45,513 bases of DNA from Burkholderia sp. TSV86 (lineage in GTDB: Bacteria > Pseudomonadota > Gammaproteobacteria > Burkholderiales > Burkholderiaceae), in contig NZ_LOWB01000005.1 of NCBI RefSeq assembly GCF_001522865.1, positions 1-45,513 on the forward strand. The letters are read 5' to 3'. Both the position numbers and the translations under genes were made by a program. The notes under the pieces are model-generated. The model did no database searches and was not told the origin of the DNA. It saw only the letters and a program-made list of their open reading frames with translations. Position 1 is the first letter of the stretch. The number at the start of each line of letters is the position of its first letter. Below, one piece after another: positions 7,844 to 15,037 of this stretch.

Positions 7844-9046
7844 ATGAATGACCCAAGAATTCTGCCCGCCCTTTCCACCGGAACGCAAACCGCGCCGCGC
7901 ACGGTGGCCGAATTGGCCGGCATGCTGCGCGCAAGCGCGCCCGAACGCGATCGCGCAGGCGGCCATGCGGCGCGCGAAAAGCGCTGGATTGCCGATGCAG
8001 GTTTGCTCACGCTCGCGGTGCCGCGCGAATTCGGTGGTCAGGAGGCCGAATGGCCGCTGATCTATCAAACGATTCGTGCGCTCGCGCGCGCGGACAGCGC
8101 GCTTGCCCACCTGCTCGGCTTTCAATATCTGCAGACCGTCAGCGTCGATGTCTGGGGCAATGCCGCACAGCGCGAGCGCTATTTGCGCGGCACGGTCGAA
8201 CAGAACTGGTGGTGGGGCAATGCGGTCAATCCTCTCGATACGCGGCTTGCCGCGCGCGCAGCGGGCGACGGCGGCTATTGGCTCGATGGCGTCAAAGGCT
8301 TTTGCTCCGGCACGCGCGGCTCGCAGCGGATGACGGTGTCCGCGCACGATCCGGCAACGGGCAAGCCGATTTTCGCGGTCGTGCCGACCGATCGGGACGG
8401 AATTGTGGTGCACGACGATTGGGATCCGATCGGCCAGCGGCAGACCGATAGCGGCAGTGTGTCGTTCGAGCGGGTGCGGGTCGAGCCGCAAGAAGTGTTG
8501 CATCGCTCCGAAATGCCGCCGACGCCGCGTGCGACGTTGCGCACGCTCATATCGCAACTCGTGTTGACGAATCTTTTCGTCGGCATCGCGCAGGGCGCGC
8601 TTGCCGAGGCGCGCGATTACGTGCAGCGGGCCGGCCGGCCGTGGGTGCAGTCCGGTGTGGAAAGAGCGGTCGATGATCCTTACACGCTGCAGCGTTTTGG
8701 CGATATGCGGGTGCAGGCGGTGAGCGCCGAAGTATTGGCTGATCGCGCTGCGCAGGCATTACAGGCCGCATGGGCGCTCAAGGATGCATTGACGGCCGAA
8801 GGCCGCGCGCAAACGGCGTTGGCGATATCGGAGGCGAAGATCGTCGCCCAGCGTGCCGCGCTCGAGGTCGGCGAGGCTTTGTTCGATGCGTGCGGCGCGC
8901 GCGCGAGCGCCGCGTCACTTGCGTTCGATCGTTTCTGGCGCAATGCGCGCACGCATACGTTGCATGATCCGCTCGACTACCGGCTGCGCGACGTCGGTCG
9001 TTATGCGTTGACGGGGGCGCTGCCGGAGGCCTCGCTTTATACGTGA
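7844..9046 (+). CDS. acyl-CoA dehydrogenase-fold monooxygenase, SfnB/DszC-like
   Basis: The 400-residue protein has the acyl-CoA dehydrogenase fold (WIADAGLLTLAVPREFGGQ at the N-terminus, WDPIGQRQTDSGSVSFERV in the beta domain, FDACGARAS in the C-terminal helices). Features such as LGFQYLQTVSV and the YWLDGVKGFCSG segment are those of the reduced-flavin monooxygenases DszC and SfnB rather than of true acyl-CoA dehydrogenases. Such enzymes oxidise organic sulfur compounds when sulfate is scarce. Position after a MetNIQ-like importer and a DszA-type monooxygenase supports sulfur scavenging. ATG 7844 is chosen because the upstream part of the frame is unlike the family. The substrate is unknown. 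Confidence 0.8.
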   Translation: MNDPRILPALSTGTQTAPRTVAELAGMLRASAPERDRAGGHAAREKRWIADAGLLTLAVPREFGGQEAEWPLIYQTIRALARADSALAHLLGFQYLQTVSVDVWGNAAQRERYLRGTVEQNWWWGNAVNPLDTRLAARAAGDGGYWLDGVKGFCSGTRGSQRMTVSAHDPATGKPIFAVVPTDRDGIVVHDDWDPIGQRQTDSGSVSFERVRVEPQEVLHRSEMPPTPRATLRTLISQLVLTNLFVGIAQGALAEARDYVQRAGRPWVQSGVERAVDDPYTLQRFGDMRVQAVSAEVLADRAAQALQAAWALKDALTAEGRAQTALAISEAKIVAQRAALEVGEALFDACGARASAASLAFDRFWRNARTHTLHDPLDYRLRDVGRYALTGALPEASLYT

Positions 9047-9195
9047 GCGTAACCGTAATCAAGGCCGGTGAGCCACGTGCCGTGGTTCGAGGCAAGCGGG
9101 CTGGGGCAGCGTGCCGACGCGTCAGGTACGCGCCTGTGCGCTGTCCTGCCGGAGCGGGTGCCCGGCTCGACGCCAGCTGACGTATGGGCTCGGGG

Positions 9196-9954
9196 TCATT
9201 CGCTCGAGCGGCTCGTGACGAAGCGCGATGCGAACGCTTCGAACGCATCGATGTCCGCGCCCGGTATGGAGGCCGGTGTGTCGTTTGGGCTGGCGTTGCT
9301 CATCTGAACCGGTTGGCAGTCGATCAGATGCCGTGCACTCGGAAACTTAGACATCCTGGGCATGCGGTAGCGCAGCCTGAACAGCCTGGGCAGCACGCCG
9401 GGCGGTTTGCGCAGATCGTCGATCTTCTGTACCGTCGCATCGAACCAGAAACGTGACCACGCCGCTTGCTTGTCGCTGCGCGGCGCGGCGATGAACTCCG
9501 CCAGCACGAGCAGGATGTATGGAATGTCGCGCTGCGCGAGTGTCGGCCATGCCCACAGCTTCAATACGTCCGCATGCTCGATCGTGTGCGTGAAGCGCGC
9601 GATACCGAAAGCCGAGGCTGTTTGCCGGATCGTGTGCAGATGCCGTTGCCACGACTGGAGAAAGGTTTCGCGCTGGCGCCGGCCGCGCTCGTCGAGCGGC
9701 GGGCCGACCTGGGCGGCAAGCGGGTTCGGCAGCGTGACATTGACGAGCGGGCAGCGCGCATGGTTGCCGGTCAGGTGCGCGAAGCGGCGTGTGTGTGAAC
9801 GGCCGCGCAATTGCACGATGTAGACTGCCTCCAGGCAGAGCGGACAGCGCGCCCACCCATACGGGACAGGATCCATCCGACAGAAATCGTCGATATGGAT
9901 CAAGCGATCCTCGACCGGGTGCAGCGCATATTCGAGCATCGGCCGTGCTTTCAT
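9196..9954 (-). CDS. hypothetical protein with a CoiA-like zinc-ribbon segment
   Basis: The 252-residue protein is not one I can name. Near residues 35-70 it has RCPLCLEAVYIVQL, then RFAHLTGNHARCPL. This Cys-x2-Cys, His, Cys spacing, with a Phe-Ala-His step, resembles the N-terminal segment of CoiA-like (competence-associated) proteins, where a small metal ribbon precedes a nuclease-like part. The C-terminal half is rich in Arg and aromatic residues with no motif I recognise. It is convergent with the sulfur operon. ATG 9954 lacks a ribosome site; ATG 9939 is an alternative. The relation to CoiA is tentative. Confidence 0.55.
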   Translation of the reverse strand: MKARPMLEYALHPVEDRLIHIDDFCRMDPVPYGWARCPLCLEAVYIVQLRGRSHTRRFAHLTGNHARCPLVNVTLPNPLAAQVGPPLDERGRRQRETFLQSWQRHLHTIRQTASAFGIARFTHTIEHADVLKLWAWPTLAQRDIPYILLVLAEFIAAPRSDKQAAWSRFWFDATVQKIDDLRKPPGVLPRLFRLRYRMPRMSKFPSARHLIDCQPVQMSNASPNDTPASIPGADIDAFEAFASRFVTSRSSE

Positions 9955-9963
9955 ATCGGTGCC

Positions 9964-9990
9964 GGTTGGGTCGGTTGGGTCGGTTGGGCC
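9964..9990 (+). repeat. three tandem copies of the 9-mer GGTTGGGTC
   Basis: Two perfect copies (9964-9972, 9973-9981) and a third with one change (9982-9990) lie just upstream of the minus-strand CoiA-like gene. The G-tracts on the plus strand could form a weak G-quadruplex. Confidence 0.7.
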
Positions 9991-10175
9991 GGTGCGCGGC
10001 GCGGCGCATCAACGCCCGCGCCGCCGATCGGCCGCGACGATCAACTCAACGAGTCAACGGGATCGACCAAGGTCGGTAGTATCCCTAATCAGACACGCGC
10101 TATATGACAGCTTGATGTGCATGTTCTGACGTTTCGTTTTCGCGGCATGGCGCACCGCCGGCGGATGCCGCCCAT

Positions 10176-10745
10176 TCAGCGATCGGCGCCGAGCGACGCG
10201 CGCAGCGCATCCATGAGCCGCTGATAACGCGCTCGGATTTCGTCGCACGATGCGATGTTCGTGCTCGAGAATCGCTCGGACCATGCGGGCTGCCACGGAT
10301 GTGCGCCGTGGCTGATCCGGTCGCCGTCGGCGCTCGTGATCGTCGATTTGATCCGCGCGTCGCGGCCCGCGCCGGAATGCGTGTCGAACAGCGCGTCGAG
10401 GTAGGCTTGATACGCGCGGTAGACGTCGTCGCCAAACAGATGACGGTAGACGTGGACCGTTTGATCCAGTTCGCGCTTCGTGCGGATCACTTCGTCGGGC
10501 GTGATGTCTTTCCACGGGCCGACCCACGTGTAGAAACATAGCAGGCGATTGAGGCGCGGCGCGATAGTATCGTAGATCGCGAGCCGTTTTTCGATCAGCT
10601 TTTGATTCGTCCACTGAACGAATTCGAGCTGTTTGAGCCGGCGGCTGATGAACCAGCCGAGCGCGGTGACGGACAACGGCGTCAGGATCTCGACGCCCAG
10701 CTTGAGGACTTCCAGCGAATTCCATGGATTGTCCGGTGGCGGCAT
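10176..10745 (-). CDS. hypothetical membrane-anchored protein
   Basis: This 189-residue protein of unknown function has one likely membrane helix close to the N-terminus (about residues 14-34, containing ILTPLSVTALGWFIS), followed by a long soluble helical part. The C-terminal half contains HLFGDDVYRAYQAYLDALFD and an ARYQRLMDALRASL helix. AGGAG sits 5 bp before the ATG, so the start is well supported. The pattern of a short anchor and cytoplasmic helical domain is seen in many uncharacterised proteobacterial proteins. It is not clearly linked to a neighbour; 220 bp separates it from the CoiA-like gene. Confidence 0.65.
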   Translation of the reverse strand: MPPPDNPWNSLEVLKLGVEILTPLSVTALGWFISRRLKQLEFVQWTNQKLIEKRLAIYDTIAPRLNRLLCFYTWVGPWKDITPDEVIRTKRELDQTVHVYRHLFGDDVYRAYQAYLDALFDTHSGAGRDARIKSTITSADGDRISHGAHPWQPAWSERFSSTNIASCDEIRARYQRLMDALRASLGADR

Positions 10746-11080
10746 GCGTGCTCCTGGTCGAAAGGCCCACTATAGTCGATTCGGATTGACCGTTGCGCTG
10801 CGGTTTTTAGGGCGGCTGAGTCTTGCGCATCTTCTGCGCCTTTAGCGATCAGCGGGCCGTGGCGCCCGCCATGTTTGAGGCCGCGGGCTCACGTGCGTCT
10901 GCTGTTCAAGGGTCCTTTGCGGCAAGTGGACGCGCCCGCCCATCGTAAGATCGACTGTTCAATCGATCGATATAGCTGTCTGGACGTTAAATCTGCTGGC
11001 CGAAAAGTTAACTGTCGGATTGTGTCGGCTGCGCGCGCGTATGGGAAAATCCCGAGCCGTGCCTTTTTTATGGTTCCACC
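10746..11080. other. 335-bp gap with no recognised gene
   Basis: Lies between the divergent membrane-anchored protein and the TetR gene and must carry both promoters. It turns AT-richer over 10950-11020, with an ATCGATCGAT palindrome near 10963 and a GTTAA...TTAAC pair further on. No firm operator could be assigned. Confidence 0.4.
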
Positions 11081-11680
11081 ATGCTGACCCGTGCCCGTAC
11101 ACCCGCTAGGAAGAGAGCCTCGCGCGGCACGCTCGGCAAGGAAGACTGGATTGCCGCCGCGACCGATCTGCTGATCGATGGGAGTGTGGAGGCGATACGG
11201 GTCGAATCCTTGGCCAAGCGGCTGCGCATTACCACCGGCAGCTTCTACTACCATTTCAAGGATCGTGACGACCTGCTGATACAAGTGCTCGAGAATTGGC
11301 GCGAATGGGCGACTGCCCAGACCATTCGTCAACTGCAAATGGGGCAAGCCGATCCTTGCCGGGTCATCGAGAACATGCTCGAATTGCCGTTTCATGGTTT
11401 GTCCGCGCGGCGTGCATCGATGATCGAACTTTCGGTGCGGGTTTGGGCGAGGCAGGACGAAAACGTTCAGCGCGTCGTCGACGATGTCGACAAACAGCGC
11501 TTGGCTTACGCGCAGCGGTGTTTCATGGCATTGGGATTGACGCCGTCGAAGGCGCGAGGCAAGGCATTCGCAACGTACAGTTATTTGATTTCACAGTCGA
11601 TGCTGTGGCATATCGGCGACGCGGCATACAAGAAAAAGATGCGCGAGTATATGCGTGAGGTCCTGCTCGGTGACATTTGA
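11081..11680 (+). CDS. TetR/AcrR-family transcriptional regulator
   Basis: The 199-residue protein has a basic N-terminal tail, then a TetR DNA-binding domain (about residues 20-66) with the helix-turn-helix segment VESLAKRLRITTGSFYYHFK, a near-textbook match. The C-terminal ligand domain is helical and gives no clue to the effector. No obvious target gene is adjacent: upstream is a divergent hypothetical gene, downstream a 600-bp region with a possible gene remnant and then a DoxX protein. No good ribosome site precedes the ATG, so translation may be weak or leaderless. Confidence 0.88.
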   Translation: MLTRARTPARKRASRGTLGKEDWIAAATDLLIDGSVEAIRVESLAKRLRITTGSFYYHFKDRDDLLIQVLENWREWATAQTIRQLQMGQADPCRVIENMLELPFHGLSARRASMIELSVRVWARQDENVQRVVDDVDKQRLAYAQRCFMALGLTPSKARGKAFATYSYLISQSMLWHIGDAAYKKKMREYMREVLLGDI

Positions 11681-11716
11681 CGGCCGAACCCGAGAGGGCG
11701 GGCGCGACGCTGTCTG

Positions 11717-12050
11717 TTGCGAGACGATGAGAAACTTGTCGAGATGAGCAACGGCGGCATCTGCCGCACCTCGCGCGAGGGCGAGTATCAGTTGATCGAG
11801 GCCGGGCAGCTCACGTTCGCAAATCAAGTCGAACAATTCGCACCCGCTGAAGCAGGGCAACATGATCGTGATGGCGCGCAATCCGTTCGAGGCTGCGCCG
11901 AGCGCCCAGCCGCGTCACGGCTTTGATGCATGCAACCGGCACATTGACCTGAAGAATTTCGAATTCACCGGCGATCGCTGGCTGGCTGCGCTGTTCGTGA
12001 ACATCGCGCGGCGCGAGTACGAGCAGCCGCTTCTTTTTGCCATGCGTTGA
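11717..12050 (+). pseudogene. possible frameshifted gene remnant
   Basis: Between the TetR and DoxX genes, two plus-strand frames look like the halves of one protein. The first runs from 11717 (KLVEMSNGGICRTSREGEYQ...) to about 11840. The second takes over near 11829 and ends at TGA 12050 with protein-like composition (DLKNFEFTGDRWLAALFVNI). The change of frame falls in a stretch coding Ser-Asn-Asn-Ser-His. I do not recognise the family. The minus-strand frames over the same DNA are Arg/His-rich and look like shadows. A small intact gene in the second frame alone is also possible. Confidence 0.3.
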
Positions 12051-12288
12051 CCCATCGGCGGCAGAGCTTGCCGAGCCACGTCCGCCAGCGTGCACGATAC
12101 CCGGCGCATTTTAGCGTGAGCGCGAATGTAACGCGTTGATATGAAAGGGGTTTGGCTCCGGGTGCAAAGTTTTGCTACAACCTTTTGCTTGGAGTGGCCG
12201 CCAAGACCTCCTATTCTGGCGCATTTACGAGATAACGGGTCGCCACGCCAGTGCGCGGCTGCATCGATTGGCTACGAGGAGGTCACGC

Positions 12289-12726
12289 ATGACGCGTTCC
12301 GTCGATTCCGGCGTCATTTTTGTCGCGCGGTTGTTGCTTGCGTTGCTGTTTCTATGGGGCGGCGCGACGAAACTCCTGGGCTATGGCGAGTTCGCTGGTT
12401 ATCTGCGGGGGCTTGGCGTGCCGTATGGGCAGATCGTTGCGCCTGCGGTCGTCGTGCTCGAGGGGCTGTCCGGGCTGCTGCTCGTCGTGGGTTACAGGGT
12501 GAAGCCGCTGGCGCTGGTACTGGCGTTCTACACGATTGCGACCGCGTTGGTTGCGCACAATTTCTGGGATGCGACCGATCCTGCGCTGCAACACGACATG
12601 GTCATCCACTTCTGGAAGAACGTCGCGATTGCCGGCGGCTTCCTGCTGCTGTTCGTGACGGGCGCGGGCGTTGCGAGTATCGACGGCTTGCGGCGGCCGC
12701 CGTCGCCCTATGGCCATTTGAGGTAA
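12289..12726 (+). CDS. DoxX family membrane protein
   Basis: The 145-residue protein has four membrane helices and DoxX landmarks: LLLALLFLWGGATKLLGY at the first helix, a Pro-Tyr-Gly turn before the second, LEGLSGLLLVVGYRVKP, and FHDMVIHFWKN-type residues before the last. DoxX proteins are small inner-membrane proteins linked with quinone or thiol redox stress, with no fixed enzymatic role. GAGGAGG lies 6 bp before ATG 12289, which settles the start against a longer frame beginning at 12172. The gene stands alone. Confidence 0.85.
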   Translation: MTRSVDSGVIFVARLLLALLFLWGGATKLLGYGEFAGYLRGLGVPYGQIVAPAVVVLEGLSGLLLVVGYRVKPLALVLAFYTIATALVAHNFWDATDPALQHDMVIHFWKNVAIAGGFLLLFVTGAGVASIDGLRRPPSPYGHLR

Positions 12727-12764
12727 TGCGCCGGATCTGGGAGGCGGGCGGTTGAAGATGGGCG

Positions 12765-12955
12765 GCGAGCGTGCGCAAGCGTTCCTCGAGTGCGGGATCG
12801 AGGCCGCGCAGCGCTGCTGCAACCGGCAGGTAGACGAGCGGAAAATGCGATGACACGAGCACGATCAGCGCGCCGAGAAAATCCTGTAGATCGAGGCTGA
12901 TCAATATCCGCGCGTAGCTGGTGACGAACGTCGGCCTCGCGCGCCGCCGCATCAA
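12765..12955 (-). pseudogene. fragment of an iron(III)-type ABC transporter permease (FbpB-like)
   Basis: A minus-strand frame starting at 12955 reads SYARILISLDLQDFLGALIV, then SHFPLVYLPVAAALRGLDPALEE, which is the membrane segment and the start of the EAA loop of FbpB/ThiP-like permeases. After that it loses the family pattern and no further helices follow, so it is a remnant and not a gene. It lies only 42 bp behind the OprB-type porin on the same strand, suggesting that the porin once headed an uptake operon whose transporter has been lost. Confidence 0.5.
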
Positions 12956-12996
12956 GCGTCAATCTTCAAATCGGAAAATAGCCGGCGCACTCGCGC

Positions 12997-14463
12997 TTAG
13001 AACGCGATGTTGGTGCGCAGCCCGACGACGAACGTGTTGCGCAGCGGCTGCGCGGGATCGGCCGGGTTCTGGCCCGCGCCCGCGTTGAATGTGTATTGCG
13101 CATCCGCCTGCAATTGCCACCACGGCGTGAGCTGATACTGATACGTCGCCTCGAGCGCCGTTTCGCTCGTGCGCCCGCCGTAAGGGCCGCCGGTGAAGCG
13201 CCGGAAATCCTGATCGAGCGCGTTCGCATGCGAGCCGACCTTGATATACGTGACCGCGAGCCCGACGCTGTCGTTATCGTGGCCTTCGAACGGCGCTTTC
13301 AGCACGATGCCCGCGTTCGCGGCCACGCTGACGAGGTTGCGCTCACCGGGCGCGGCCATCACGCGCGCGAATACGCCGAGGCTTTTCGCGCCGGTCGGAT
13401 CGGGGCGCCATACCATCTGGTCGGCGACTACGTAGACGCTGTAATTGCCGTGATGCGAGCGCGCGACGCCTGTCGATGCCGGGTCCGCGAGCGACAGGCC
13501 AGTGTTGTCGGTTTGCTGGTCGGCGAAGCGGCCGTTGTGATACCAAACCCCGAGCTTGTACGTGCCCGGCAGCCCGCTCGGCTTGCCGGTATCCATTTCG
13601 CCGTCGGCCGGCTGGTTCAGCGCATATTGCAACTCGCCGATGAACAGCGTGCCGTTGCGCAGGTTGAAGTTCGTGCCGCTCAGGTTGTTCGGGTTGTTGC
13701 CGAGCGGATCGCCGTCGAACACGCCCGCGAGCGCGGTGAGCGACGGCGTGATCTTGCCGCGCAAGCGCACGCCGAGCGCCGACAGCGGATACGCGGGGCC
13801 GCCGTTGAGCATGTCGTATGACGGCAGCGCAGGCCAGCCGAACATCGTGTTGACGAACGTTTGCGCGTACTGGCTGACGATGAATTCCTGATCGAGACTT
13901 TGCTGGCCGATCCTCACGTCGACGCGCTGGTCGAGAAACGATTGCTGATACCACAGCTCCCAGAGGCGCGTCGTGTCCTGCGCCTCGATGCCGCTCGCGG
14001 TATTCAGTGTGCCGAGGTTGGACTGGCTGAGGTTGCGGCCGTGAATCTGCAGCGCGCTCGCGTTGAACGTGCCGCCGGGCAGGCCGAACGCCTTTTGCGT
14101 ATCCACGGTGAAGGTCGCGGTCGTGAGGCCGTCGTAGGTCCCGCCGCGGTTCAGGCCGCCACGCAGGTTCACCAGATATTCGCTGGTTTCCTGCAGGCCC
14201 AGGGTGATCCCGTATTTGCCGAGCCACGGGCGCAGCCCGCCGATGTCGCCGAGCAGCGTCTGGCGCATCCATACGCCTGTCCATTGCGTCGCCGGCTTCG
14301 CGCTGATCGCCTGATCGGCCTCGGGCGCTTCGGGCTGCGCGTCCGGCGACGCGGCGGCAAACGCGGCCGAGCTGAACAGCCATGCGCACGCGACGGTCGC
14401 GCGGCGAGCGGTTGAGCGGGGGCGATGGTGCGTGAAGCGCCCGGCGGGCAACACGAATAGCAT
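12997..14463 (-). CDS. carbohydrate porin, OprB family
   Basis: The 488-residue outer-membrane protein has a signal peptide (about residues 1-37, ending SSAAFA) and OprB-type features: TGVWMRQTLLGDIGGLRPWL, YGITLGLQETSEYL, VRIGQQSLDQEF, YDMLNGGPAYPLSALGVRLR, and a C-terminal strand ending in Phe (FVVGLRTNIAF), as needed for barrel insertion. OprB-type porins pass sugars and other small solutes. ATG 14463 is preached by a GAGGAAG sequence and begins the signal peptide; a longer frame begins at 14541. A Fur-box-like palindrome sits in the upstream promoter, which is unusual for a sugar porin and points to iron control. Confidence 0.88.
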   Translation of the reverse strand: MLFVLPAGRFTHHRPRSTARRATVACAWLFSSAAFAAASPDAQPEAPEADQAISAKPATQWTGVWMRQTLLGDIGGLRPWLGKYGITLGLQETSEYLVNLRGGLNRGGTYDGLTTATFTVDTQKAFGLPGGTFNASALQIHGRNLSQSNLGTLNTASGIEAQDTTRLWELWYQQSFLDQRVDVRIGQQSLDQEFIVSQYAQTFVNTMFGWPALPSYDMLNGGPAYPLSALGVRLRGKITPSLTALAGVFDGDPLGNNPNNLSGTNFNLRNGTLFIGELQYALNQPADGEMDTGKPSGLPGTYKLGVWYHNGRFADQQTDNTGLSLADPASTGVARSHHGNYSVYVVADQMVWRPDPTGAKSLGVFARVMAAPGERNLVSVAANAGIVLKAPFEGHDNDSVGLAVTYIKVGSHANALDQDFRRFTGGPYGGRTSETALEATYQYQLTPWWQLQADAQYTFNAGAGQNPADPAQPLRNTFVVGLRTNIAF

Positions 14464-14567
14464 GACGTTTCTTCCTCTTTGTCCTCTTGATCGTGCGAGC
14501 GGAGCGCGGCCGCGCGATGCGCGGCGCAGGACTGGCAACACACGGAAAACGGCCGTGGTGCGCGCGC

Positions 14568-14617
14568 ATCGTATGCATGGCCGATATTGATGTCAATACA
14601 AATGAGAATGATTCTCG
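14568..14617 (-). promoter_or_regulatory. Fur-box-like palindrome with a sigma70-like promoter for the porin
   Basis: On the minus strand, a perfect TTGACA (14591-14596) and TACGAT (14568-14573) are 17 bp apart. Just upstream lies GAGAAT-G-ATTCTC (14604-14616), a perfect 6-1-6 inverted repeat; 14603-14617 matches 12 of the 14 defined positions of the 7-1-7 Fur core TGATAAT-n-ATTATCA. The box lies about 140 bp ahead of the porin start. Confidence 0.6.
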
Positions 14618-15037
14618 TATAAGTTACGTTCGGCAATGTGATTTCTTACGAGTCAAATTCTTGCTGGTCGAAAACGAAAGGCAAATGCAATGCGCCGAGT
14701 AAGGAAGGGGGGATTCTGCGAGGCGGGATGACGCGCGCGACGAAGCAAGCGCGGCCGGTTCAGCGGTGACGCGAATCGTCTCGAATGCGGTGCTAGCTGT
14801 GCCGCCATGCGCCGCGCGCCACGGCGGCACCGGGGCACCGGGGCGGATGCCGGCCCGCGCCGATGCTCGCCGGCCGGGCGCGCATCCGGTCTGCGGATGG
14901 CGCTGCGATGTTGCCCGCCCGTCGCCGCGATTCGGCGGCGAGCGGGTGCTCTGAGGCCGCTTCAGGCGCCGGCCATGGCAGTACTTGAGAAAATGAGCGG
15001 TTGGTTGTCCGAAAGTGATCCCAGTAGAATCGGCGCG

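Noticed and set aside
10746..11080. Possible tRNA or other structured RNA gene
   Set aside because: No cloverleaf, T-loop sequence or strong stem could be found in this gap.
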